Assembly (NCBI GenBank): GCA_001914235.1
Contig: MQUF01000007.1
Location: 62,001-126,000 of the forward strand
DNA: 64,000 bases
Origin: Desulfobulbaceae bacterium DB1
GTDB taxonomy: Bacteria; Desulfobacterota; Desulfobulbia; Desulfobulbales; SURF-16
Direction of reading: 5' to 3'
Shown here: positions 36,079-44,265 of the stretch, piece by piece
Numbering within the stretch: position 1 is the stretch's first letter
Layout of the letters: each line of letters starts with the position of its first letter
Made by a program: the position numbers and the translations under genes
The notes under the pieces: model-generated
Seen by the model: the letters and a program-made list of their open reading frames with translations, nothing else
The model's database searches: none
Told to the model about the DNA's origin: nothing

Positions 36079-37502
36079 AAAAAAACGGGTTCTTGTCCCT
36101 GTTGCCGCCGGCCGCGCTTTTCTGCCTTGTTCTTTTTTTTATCGGAGGATGCGGAACACGGGTGATGAACGAAAATCCGCCGCTTACGGTTCCCGGCTCA
36201 TTCAGCACTACGGGTCGCGACCCCCTGCCGGAAAAGTGGTGGCTTGCCTTCCAAGATGAAAAATTAAACGAATTAATGGACAAAAGCCTGGCCGGCAATT
36301 TCTCCCTGCAGATGGCCCGGGATCGGCTGGAACAGGCCCGGGCCGTTGCCGGCAAAAGCGGCGCCGACCTTCTGCCCGCGCTCACGAGCGAGGCCGGGCT
36401 TGTGCACAACTCAACAAAACTTTCCGGCAGGGCAACGCAAACCACCACAACCTATCTGCTTGGCCTTGGCGCAAGCTATGAAATCGACCTCTGGGGCAGA
36501 GTTCGTTCCGTCGATCAGGCAGCGCGTCTTGACCTGCTTGCCGCGAGCGAAGACCTGCAGGCTGCGGCGGTGACCCTTTCCGCGGAGGTGGCAACGACAT
36601 GGTTCCGGCTGGTCGAGCAGCAACGACAGATTGAACTGCTGCACGATCAAACAGCAACCAATGAAAAATATCTCGACCTGGTGACCCACCAGTTCGGCAG
36701 CGGCCAGGTCCCGGTGACGGATGTGCTGCAGCAGCGACAGATCCTTGAAACGTCGAAGGCGAACATGATCAGCGCCGAAACCGCCGGGCAGCTGCTTCTT
36801 CACCAACTGGCCATCCTGACCGGCAGCGCCCCGCAAGCCTTTCAACCACCCGTTCCCGGCACCCTGACTTCGCCGCCGCCGCTGCCGGACACCGGCCTTC
36901 CGGCGGAACTGGTGCAGAGAAGACCTGATATCCGCAGAGCCTATTTTCGGGTGCGGGCCGCCGACAAGCGGGTGAGCGCGGCCATTGCCGACCGCTTTCC
37001 ACGTATCAGCCTGTCGGCTCAAGCCGAGACCAGCGGCAATGCCCCAAGCGATCTTTTCAACAACTGGCTGAATACCCTGGCCGGCAACCTGACCGCTCCC
37101 CTTTTTGACGGGGGACGAAGAAAATTCGAAATGGAACGAACGAAAAGCGCGGCAAAAGAAACGCTCCACAATTACGGCCAGACGATCATCATCGCCTTCA
37201 AGGAGGTGGAGGACGCCCTCCATGCGGAATCCCAGCAACGAAAACTGCTGGAAAACCTGGAAAGCAGGATCGTCCTGTCCAGCCAGTCCACCGAACAAAT
37301 CAAGGTACGCTATATCCATGGGGCCATGGATTTTCTCCGATTCCTCACCGCCCTTATCAGCCATCAGGAGTTGCAGCGAAGCTTCATCCGAGCCCAACGC
37401 GAGTTGATCGAATACCGCATCAATCTCTGCCGCGCCCTGGCCGGAGGCTGGCAACTTGAACGGGCACCGGCGACAGCGCGCGAGTCCCATAACGCGAGTT
37501 GA
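36075..37502 (+). CDS. Outer-membrane efflux lipoprotein, NodT/OprM type
   Basis: 475 residues. Signal peptide with lipobox FIGGC (Cys near residue 26) and the duplicated TolC-like architecture; SYEIDLWGRVRS, VQRRPDIRRAYFRVRAADKRV and FPRISLSA are standard for RND outer-membrane factors. It forms the exit channel for the pump encoded by the next two genes. Translationally coupled to the TetR gene (ATGA). Confidence 0.92.
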   Translation: MKKNGFLSLLPPAALFCLVLFFIGGCGTRVMNENPPLTVPGSFSTTGRDPLPEKWWLAFQDEKLNELMDKSLAGNFSLQMARDRLEQARAVAGKSGADLLPALTSEAGLVHNSTKLSGRATQTTTTYLLGLGASYEIDLWGRVRSVDQAARLDLLAASEDLQAAAVTLSAEVATTWFRLVEQQRQIELLHDQTATNEKYLDLVTHQFGSGQVPVTDVLQQRQILETSKANMISAETAGQLLLHQLAILTGSAPQAFQPPVPGTLTSPPPLPDTGLPAELVQRRPDIRRAYFRVRAADKRVSAAIADRFPRISLSAQAETSGNAPSDLFNNWLNTLAGNLTAPLFDGGRRKFEMERTKSAAKETLHNYGQTIIIAFKEVEDALHAESQQRKLLENLESRIVLSSQSTEQIKVRYIHGAMDFLRFLTALISHQELQRSFIRAQRELIEYRINLCRALAGGWQLERAPATARESHNAS

Positions 37503-37541
37503 GCCGGCAAACCCGATTTTCTCCCATGCCATCACACAATA

Positions 37542-38765
37542 ATGACCGCCATGCATAATAATTCATTCGCCAAGAAAAACCTGGGCATACCCGCCCGTAT
37601 CTTTATCATCCTGCTCATTCTTGTCCTTGCAGCCGCCCTGGCCGGCTACTGGATGAAAAACCGGCCCCGGGCCGAAAGAAAAACTCCGGAACAGCGACCT
37701 GCCCTGGTCCGGACCGTGGAACTGCGCCGCGTTGATCACCAGACGACGGTTCATGCCATGGGTACGGTCATTGCTTCCCAACGCATCGATCTCGCCGCCA
37801 GAATCGCCGGCGACGTGGTGCGGATCTCGCCGCAATTTCTGCCGGGCGGCCGTTTTGCCGCGGGCGAGGAAATCCTGCTCATCGATCCGATTGACTATGA
37901 GCTGACCGTGGAACAACGCAAGGGCGAGGTGGCCAAGGCCGAATATGAACTGAAACTCGAAATGGGCAAACAGTCGGTGGCGCGCCGGGAATACCAGCTC
38001 CTGGGCGAAACCGTCACCCAGGAAAACGAGGAGCTCATCCTGCGCGAACCGCAACTGAAAGCAGCGCGGGCCGCCCTGCTTTCCGCCCGGGCATCGCTGG
38101 CCAAGGCGGAACTTGATCTGCAGCGTACCCGCATCTCTTCCCCGTTTAACGCGCTTGTCATGGAAAAAAATGCCGGCCTTGGCTCCCAGATTGCCGCCGG
38201 GACAAAACTTGCTTCGCTGATCGACACCGATGAATACTGGGTGGAGGTTTCCGTCCCCATGGACCGCCTCCCCTGGATCACCATTCCGGATGCCGACGGA
38301 CAAGCAGGCGCGGCGGCAAAGATTATCAACATGGCGGGCTGGGAAGAAAACTTCTTTCGCAGCGGCAGAGTCAAATCCCTGCTGGCCGGTGTTGACCCGG
38401 AAAACAGGATGGCCGGTCTGCTGGTCAGTGTTCCGGACCCCCTGTGCCTGACCGCGGCCAATAAAGGGAAACCCCGCATGACAATCAACACCTTTGTCGA
38501 AGTGGAGATTGCCGGCAGCACCCTGCCGGGCGTCTACGCCATTCCGCGCGCGGCACTGCATGAAGGCCGCGGGCTGTGGATCATGACCCCGGAAAACACC
38601 CTGAACATACGCCGGGTCGACATCATCTGGAGCGAGGAGGAAACCGTGTTTGCGGCAGGGAATCTGCACGACGGGGAGCGCCTCATTACCAGCTCCCTTG
38701 CCGCACCGGTCGAAGGGATGGAACTGCGCAGCGAACAGCCGCAAAACACGATGGAGCAGCAGTGA
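37542..38765 (+). CDS. RND efflux periplasmic adaptor (membrane fusion protein)
   Basis: 407 residues. One N-terminal membrane helix (about 17-38), then lipoyl/barrel-sandwich halves (RIAGDVVRISPQFLPGGRF ... RTRISSPFNALVMEKNAGLGSQI split) around an alpha-helical hairpin (120-185), and beta-barrel. It bridges the inner-membrane pump and the outer-membrane channel. The ATG at 37542 or 37551 could be the start; neither has a strong ribosome site. Its TGA overlaps the next ATG (TGATG). Confidence 0.9.
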   Translation: MTAMHNNSFAKKNLGIPARIFIILLILVLAAALAGYWMKNRPRAERKTPEQRPALVRTVELRRVDHQTTVHAMGTVIASQRIDLAARIAGDVVRISPQFLPGGRFAAGEEILLIDPIDYELTVEQRKGEVAKAEYELKLEMGKQSVARREYQLLGETVTQENEELILREPQLKAARAALLSARASLAKAELDLQRTRISSPFNALVMEKNAGLGSQIAAGTKLASLIDTDEYWVEVSVPMDRLPWITIPDADGQAGAAAKIINMAGWEENFFRSGRVKSLLAGVDPENRMAGLLVSVPDPLCLTAANKGKPRMTINTFVEVEIAGSTLPGVYAIPRAALHEGRGLWIMTPENTLNIRRVDIIWSEEETVFAAGNLHDGERLITSSLAAPVEGMELRSEQPQNTMEQQ

Positions 38766-41700
38766 TGCCGTCCACCGATTCCCCGACAAAAAACAGCGGC
38801 GCCATTGCCTGGATGGCCGGACACACGGTGGCGGCCAACCTGATCATGTTTGCCTGCCTCATCGGCGGGTATTTCTTTCTCAGCACCATCAAACAGGAAG
38901 TGTTTCCTGAATTTGAAATGGAAACGGTCACCGTCAACGTGCCCTATCCCGGCGCAAGCCCGGAAGAGGTGGAAAGCGGCATCATCCTGGCCATTGAGGA
39001 GGCGGTCAGCTCCCTTGACGGGGTGGACGAGGTCAAATCCACTGCCGGCGAAGGGATGGGCATGGTTTCCATCGAGGCCCTTGTCGGCACCGACATGAAT
39101 AAGCTGGGCCAGGATGTACAAAGTGAAGTCGACCGCATCACCACCTTTCCCGAGGATGCGGAACAGCCGCAGGTGAGAGTCCTCACCACCAAAAGAAGAA
39201 CGATTTCCATCGTTTTGTCCGGCGCCGCCGCCCAGGCATCCCTGCATGAGCTGGCGGAACAGATGCGGGATCGACTCCTGCAGGACCCGGACATCACCCA
39301 GATCGACCTTGCCGGGGTGCGCCCCCTGGAAATCAGTGTTGAAATTCCCCAGGAGAATCTGCGACGCTACCATCTCACCATCGACAAGGTCGCCCAGATA
39401 CTGAAAAACGCCTCCATCGACCTGCCGGGCGGGTCCATCAAGACCACGGGCGGCGAAATCCTCATCCGCGTCACGGAGAAACGGGACTATGGCCGCGAAT
39501 TTTCCCGCCTGCCCATCATCACGCTGCCGGACGGCAGCCGAATAACCCTTGAACAGATCGCCACCGTCACCGACGGATACCGGGACACCGATTATTACGC
39601 CACCTATAACGGCAACCCGGCGGTCATGCTGAATGTCTACAGCGTCGGCGAGCAGACGCCGATTCAGGTATCAAAAACAGTGCGGGCGCATATCGAGGAA
39701 ATGAAACCGGCCCTGCCCGCCGGCATCGAACTCAACGTCTTGAGCGACCGTTCGGAAATGTTCGCCCAGCGCATTGACCTGCTGCTGCGCAACAGCGCCA
39801 TGGGACTCAGCCTCGTCCTGCTGGTGCTGGCCCTTTTTCTTGAATTCCGCCTGGCCTTCTGGGTCATGATGGGCATCCCTTTTTCCTTCATGGGCTCGTT
39901 TTTCCTCATGCCGCTGCTTGGCGTCTCCATCAACATGATCTCGCTTTTTGCCTATCTGATCGCACTCGGCATCGTGGTGGACGACGCCATCGTGGTGGGC
40001 GAAAACATCTATTATCACCGCCAGCGCGGCCTTGCCCCCCTTGCCGCCGCCATCCGCGGCGCAAAGGAAATGGCCACGCCGGTTTCCTTCTCCATTCTCA
40101 CCAACATCGCCACCTTCATGCCCCTTTACTTCATTCCGGGCACGGACGGGAAAATCTTCCGGGTCATCCCCCTGGTGGTCTGTACCGTTTTTATCATCTC
40201 ACTGCTGGAAAGCGTCTTTGTCCTGCCGGCCCATCTCGCTCATCAGAAAGAAAAAACCAGGTCGGGAATCAATGCCTTGCTCCATGCCGGACAGCAGAAA
40301 TTCAGCACCGGTTTCACCGGCTGGGTCCGCACCAGCTACGACCCCTTTCTCGGCTTTGTCCTTTCGTACCGTTACATTACGATGACAATTTCCTGCGCCG
40401 TACTCATCATCACCCTGGCATACGCCTTTAGCGGCAGGATGGGGCTTGAAATGTTTCCCAAGGTTGAATCCGACTATGCCCGGGCAAGTCTGACCATGCC
40501 CTACGGCATTGCCCTGGAAAAAACAGAAGCAATCGCCGCGCAGGTACTTGCCGCCGCCCGCCGGACAGCGGAGGAAACCGGACATCAACAGGATCTGGTC
40601 GAGGGATTTTTTACGGAGATCGCCGAAGACGGCAGCCATAAGGCAACAATAACCGTTTATCTGGCCGACCCGGATATCCGGGATGCAATTTTAAGCACCG
40701 CCGCCTTTACCGAGCGATGGCGGACCCTGAGTGGAGACTTGCCCGGCATCAAGTCTCTGCGCTTTGAATCCGACTCGGGCGGCCCCGGTTCCGGCCAGGC
40801 GCTGACCGTGGAACTCAACCATCGCAACCTGGAAATACTGCAAAAGGCAAGCGGCAAGCTGGCCCAGGGCATGCTGCACTACCCCATTGTCAAGGATGTC
40901 GACGACGGGTTCACCCCGGGCAAGGAACAGCTTGACTTCACCCTGCGGCCGCAAGGCAAAAGCCTCGGCTTCACCGCGCGGGAAATCTCCCGTCAGATTC
41001 GCAGCTCTTTCTACGGAGCCGAGGTCCTGCGTCAGCAGCGGGGACGCAATGAAGTAAGGGTCATGGTCCGTTTACCGGAAAAGGAACGAATTTCCCTGCA
41101 CAACATCGATGAACTCTTTCTTTTCACCCCCGGCGGCAAGGAAGTGCCGCTGCGGGAAATCGCCGAGCTGACCCGGGGCCGGGCCTATACCGAAATCAAC
41201 CGCAGAAACGGACGGCGGGTGGTGCAGGTTCAGGCGGATGTGACCCCCCGCAGCAGGGCGGGGGAAGTCCTGACCGACCTGAAAGAGACCCTGCTTCCCC
41301 AGCTCGTCGCCGAATACCCCGGCCTCCGTTACAGCTTTGAAGGACGGCAGGCCGATATGCGGGAAAACATGGCCAGCCTCAAGATGGGTTTTGCCATGTC
41401 CATGATGGTGGTCTTTTCCATGCTGGCCATCCCGTTTCGCAATTACATCCAGCCCCTGATCGTCATGACGGCCATTCCCTTCGGCATCATCGGCGCCATC
41501 TATGGCCACCTGCTGCTGGGCTATTCACTGAGCATTATGAGCATGATGGGCATCATCGCCCTTTCCGGGGTGGTGGTGAACGATTCCCTGGTGCTCATCA
41601 CCCGGGCCAATGAACTGAAAAACCAGGGTGACGGCGACCCCCGTCATATCATTCGCGCAGCAGCCATGCAGCGTTTCCGGCCGATTGTCCTCACCACCCT

Positions 41701-41884
41701 GACCACCTTCGGCGGACTTGCCCCGATGATCATGGAAAACTCGCGCCAGGCCCGTTTTCTCATCCCCATGGCAATTTCCCTCGGCTTCGGAGTCCTTTTT
41801 GCCACCCTCATCACCCTGGTTCTCGTGCCGTGCCTCTACCTCATCATCGAGGACATCCGCAAGCTGGCCCGCCCTTCCCGCTGA
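38765..41884 (+). CDS. RND efflux pump, inner-membrane transporter
   Basis: 1039 residues from the ATG overlapping the adaptor stop; a longer in-frame extension to 38576 lies inside the adaptor gene and is rejected. Layout of AcrB/HAE1 transporters: first helix (AANLIMFACLIGGYFFL), large periplasmic loop, helices including GIVVDDAIVVGENIYYH (the DD proton-relay pair), and a second half with GVVVNDSLVLI. Substrate unknown; the closest general class by appearance is the hydrophobic-drug or solvent pumps. A candidate sigma-54 promoter follows 28 bases downstream for the next unit. Confidence 0.92.
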   Translation: MPSTDSPTKNSGAIAWMAGHTVAANLIMFACLIGGYFFLSTIKQEVFPEFEMETVTVNVPYPGASPEEVESGIILAIEEAVSSLDGVDEVKSTAGEGMGMVSIEALVGTDMNKLGQDVQSEVDRITTFPEDAEQPQVRVLTTKRRTISIVLSGAAAQASLHELAEQMRDRLLQDPDITQIDLAGVRPLEISVEIPQENLRRYHLTIDKVAQILKNASIDLPGGSIKTTGGEILIRVTEKRDYGREFSRLPIITLPDGSRITLEQIATVTDGYRDTDYYATYNGNPAVMLNVYSVGEQTPIQVSKTVRAHIEEMKPALPAGIELNVLSDRSEMFAQRIDLLLRNSAMGLSLVLLVLALFLEFRLAFWVMMGIPFSFMGSFFLMPLLGVSINMISLFAYLIALGIVVDDAIVVGENIYYHRQRGLAPLAAAIRGAKEMATPVSFSILTNIATFMPLYFIPGTDGKIFRVIPLVVCTVFIISLLESVFVLPAHLAHQKEKTRSGINALLHAGQQKFSTGFTGWVRTSYDPFLGFVLSYRYITMTISCAVLIITLAYAFSGRMGLEMFPKVESDYARASLTMPYGIALEKTEAIAAQVLAAARRTAEETGHQQDLVEGFFTEIAEDGSHKATITVYLADPDIRDAILSTAAFTERWRTLSGDLPGIKSLRFESDSGGPGSGQALTVELNHRNLEILQKASGKLAQGMLHYPIVKDVDDGFTPGKEQLDFTLRPQGKSLGFTAREISRQIRSSFYGAEVLRQQRGRNEVRVMVRLPEKERISLHNIDELFLFTPGGKEVPLREIAELTRGRAYTEINRRNGRRVVQVQADVTPRSRAGEVLTDLKETLLPQLVAEYPGLRYSFEGRQADMRENMASLKMGFAMSMMVVFSMLAIPFRNYIQPLIVMTAIPFGIIGAIYGHLLLGYSLSIMSMMGIIALSGVVVNDSLVLITRANELKNQGDGDPRHIIRAAAMQRFRPIVLTTLTTFGGLAPMIMENSRQARFLIPMAISLGFGVLFATLITLVLVPCLYLIIEDIRKLARPSR

Positions 41885-41911
41885 TCCCTGTTTGTCCACG
41901 CGCAAAACACA

Positions 41912-41927
41912 AGGCACGATCTTTGCA
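41912..41927 (+). promoter_or_regulatory. Candidate sigma-54 promoter for the GGDDF-lipoprotein pair
   Basis: AGGCAC-N5-TTGCA matches the -24/-12 consensus at every position except the first base, with GG and GC correctly spaced. The leader to the ATG at 42077 would be about 140 bases. Confidence 0.6.
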
Positions 41928-42076
41928 GAAATAAACGCCATCATTTTGCTTGCGGCAAACTGTCACACCCCCTTTTTTTCAATCAGGATAATTGCTAAAA
42001 TTGGTTGGTCGAGTATGACAAATGGCTTTTGCCGACCTGATTTTCTCCAACAACTTTGACAAAAAAATGGAAGCGG

Positions 42077-43459
42077 ATGAAAAAATTTTTACGGCTCTCC
42101 CTGGAAGAAAAAATGGTTATCGGCTACCTGCCGGTCATTCTCGTCATTATCTGCATTGCCGCCGTTTCGCTGCAGGGGTTGCAGAAACTCGACCGCATCA
42201 ACGAAGCCATCATGAAAAGCGATACCGAGATGATACAGCTCGCCGGACTCATGACGGATAACCTGCTGGCCCAGGAGGCGTACGGACGCCGCTATCTGAT
42301 TCTGCAAAGCACTGAAATGAAAGAGATGTTCAACCAACGGCACGACGACTTCATGAAACTTGTCGCGCAAATGTCCACCCTGCCGGACCGGGAAAGCATC
42401 CCCCTGGCGCAGCTCGCCTCGGCCCATGACGGATATGCAGCCTTCTACCGGCAGGAGTTTTCCCGGCTGGAAAAAGCCGCCGCAGTCAACGGAGATGATT
42501 TTGACCGGTTCATCAAGGGCAAACTCGACGGCATTCTTTCTCTTATCAAAACCATCGAAAACATCGGGGCAAGCAACCGGCAGAAAAAAATGGAACAGTT
42601 CGGCGAAACCGGAGTGGCTATTTTCCGCACCACCCTTCTTCTCTCTTTCCTCGGCATCATCATGGGGCTCGGCGCGGTTACCATCATCACCCGAAGCGTC
42701 TCCCGGGCGGTTCGGCGATTGCAGGCGGCAACCGAGATCGTTTCACTCGGCAAATTCGACCAGCAGACGGATGTGGAAAGCGAGGATGAGCTTGGTGAAC
42801 TGGCAAAATCATTTAACGCCATGACCAGAAGATTAGGCCAGCTTGAATCGAGCTATGTCGACTCAAGCCCCCTGACCCGTCTGCCGGGCGGCATAGCCAT
42901 CGAAAACATCCTCAAGCAGCGACTGGAAACGCGCAGAGTGATCGCCTTCTGCATGTGTGACCTGGACAACTTCAAATCATTCAACGACCGCTACGGCTAT
43001 GCCAAGGGCAACGAGGTCATCAAAGCCACCGCCGAGATCATCGTTGCCGCGGTCAGCGCCAACGGCTGCGAGGATGATTTTGTCGGCCATATCGGCGGCG
43101 ACGACTTTGCCGTCATCGTTACCCCGGGCCGGGCAGTTGCCATCTGTGAAACGGTTATCAGGGAATTCGACCGCAATGTTCTTTCCTTTTACAGCGCCGA
43201 GGACCGGGCACGGGGATACATCAGCGGCCGCACCCGCCAGGGCATGGAGGTTCGTTTCCCCATCATGTCCATTTCCATTGCCGTTGTCACCAACGAAAAC
43301 ATCAGGCAGATGAACCACATAGAACTCTCCGAGATCGCGGCGGAAATTAAGGAACACGCCAAATCGCTGCCGGGCAGCGTCTATGTGGTGAATAGAAGGA
43401 AAGAAGATTCGCCCCAGAAGGAACAGCTTGAACGTTTTGTTCCCAAGCTGGTAAAATAA
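42077..43459 (+). CDS. GlrK/QseE-like membrane sensor with C-terminal GGDDF domain
   Basis: 460 residues. Membrane helices near 15-35 and 180-205 flank a four-helix periplasmic sensor; a HAMP domain (205-260, DELGELAKSFNAM) leads to a GGDEF-family domain with SPLTRLPG, CDLDNFKSFNDRYGYAKGN and IGGDDFAVI. GGDDF is a tolerated variant, so c-di-GMP synthesis is plausible; no RxxD I-site. The sensor half and the following lipoprotein gene look like GlrK (QseE) with QseG of enterobacteria, but with the kinase replaced by a cyclase domain. ATG at 42077 is preceded by GGAAG at close spacing; an upstream TTG (42056) is the alternative. Confidence 0.82.
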   Translation: MKKFLRLSLEEKMVIGYLPVILVIICIAAVSLQGLQKLDRINEAIMKSDTEMIQLAGLMTDNLLAQEAYGRRYLILQSTEMKEMFNQRHDDFMKLVAQMSTLPDRESIPLAQLASAHDGYAAFYRQEFSRLEKAAAVNGDDFDRFIKGKLDGILSLIKTIENIGASNRQKKMEQFGETGVAIFRTTLLLSFLGIIMGLGAVTIITRSVSRAVRRLQAATEIVSLGKFDQQTDVESEDELGELAKSFNAMTRRLGQLESSYVDSSPLTRLPGGIAIENILKQRLETRRVIAFCMCDLDNFKSFNDRYGYAKGNEVIKATAEIIVAAVSANGCEDDFVGHIGGDDFAVIVTPGRAVAICETVIREFDRNVLSFYSAEDRARGYISGRTRQGMEVRFPIMSISIAVVTNENIRQMNHIELSEIAAEIKEHAKSLPGSVYVVNRRKEDSPQKEQLERFVPKLVK

Positions 43460-44097
43460 TGAAAAGAACGCCCATAAAACAAAGACCATCCAGGACACTA
43501 TTTTTCATGACGCAACCAACCGGATTCACGCTGCTTCTCTGTATCGCCCTCCTGCTGTTAAGCGGTTGCGCCGGAAGTCAACACAAGGAAAACCCGGCGG
43601 ATTATTACCTGTCCCTTTCCGGTGAGCAGATCAACCGGGAAATCTCCAACCTGGAGGAAAACCTTTCCCGAAAAGACTCCGCCCAGAAGCAAGCGGTCAC
43701 ACCGGAAACATCCTATTACCTTGCCCTGCTTTATTCCCATCACAACAACCCGTTGCCGAATTACGCCAGGGCGGCCGCCCTGCTTGACGGATATAGCGCC
43801 GATGTTCCTCACGGACCGGAAAAACAACGTCTCCTGCATACACTGGACCTGCTCCATACCATCAACAACTTCGCGCAGGTGGAAGGCGAATGCGCGCAGC
43901 TGGGCGAGGAAAAAGACACCCTGGCCGCGGATAAAAAATTTCTGGAAGCAGACAATCAATCCTTGAAAAAAAAGTGCGCGGAGCTGAAGAGAAATTTCGA
44001 TCGCCTCAGCAAGGAAAATAAAAAGATGCGAAACAGCATCGAACAATTGAAGATGCTCGATCTGCGGCTTGAAGAAAAAAAACGGGCCATCCAATAG
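43459..44097 (+). CDS. QseG-like lipoprotein with C-terminal coiled coil
   Basis: 212 residues. A signal peptide with lipobox LLSGC (Cys near residue 36) anchors it in a membrane. A helical region with a repeated heptad pattern fills residues 135-210 (EEKDTLAADKKFLEAD..., RLSKENKKMRNSIEQLK). Length, the YYLALLYSHHNNPLPNYARA region and the terminal coiled coil resemble QseG, the outer-membrane partner of the GlrK sensor kinase. Its ATG overlaps the cyclase stop (TAATG), so the two are made together. Start may instead be M17. Confidence 0.72.
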   Translation: MKRTPIKQRPSRTLFFMTQPTGFTLLLCIALLLLSGCAGSQHKENPADYYLSLSGEQINREISNLEENLSRKDSAQKQAVTPETSYYLALLYSHHNNPLPNYARAAALLDGYSADVPHGPEKQRLLHTLDLLHTINNFAQVEGECAQLGEEKDTLAADKKFLEADNQSLKKKCAELKRNFDRLSKENKKMRNSIEQLKMLDLRLEEKKRAIQ

Positions 44098-44155
44098 CAA
44101 CACCCCGGGCTCTCCCCTGTTTTTTCACCAAATACCCTCCCGCGGCCCTATTTTC

Positions 44156-44183
44156 TTGACAGTGCCATGGTGCCGATTATACA
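44156..44183 (+). promoter_or_regulatory. Sigma-70 promoter of the kinase at 44266
   Basis: TTGACA (44156-44161), 16-base spacer, TATACA (44178-44183). Strong match, about 75 bases before the ATG. Confidence 0.6.
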
Positions 44184-44265
44184 AGTAATCATGGACATCC
44201 TTCGGAAAACAGCTATCGATGCTTCATTCGACACCCACCTTTTTTTCATTTGGTAACGCAGGCAA

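Noticed and set aside
44100-44135. Terminator after the QseG-like lipoprotein (GGGCTCTCCCC then T6)
   Set aside because: The stem would be only three base pairs.
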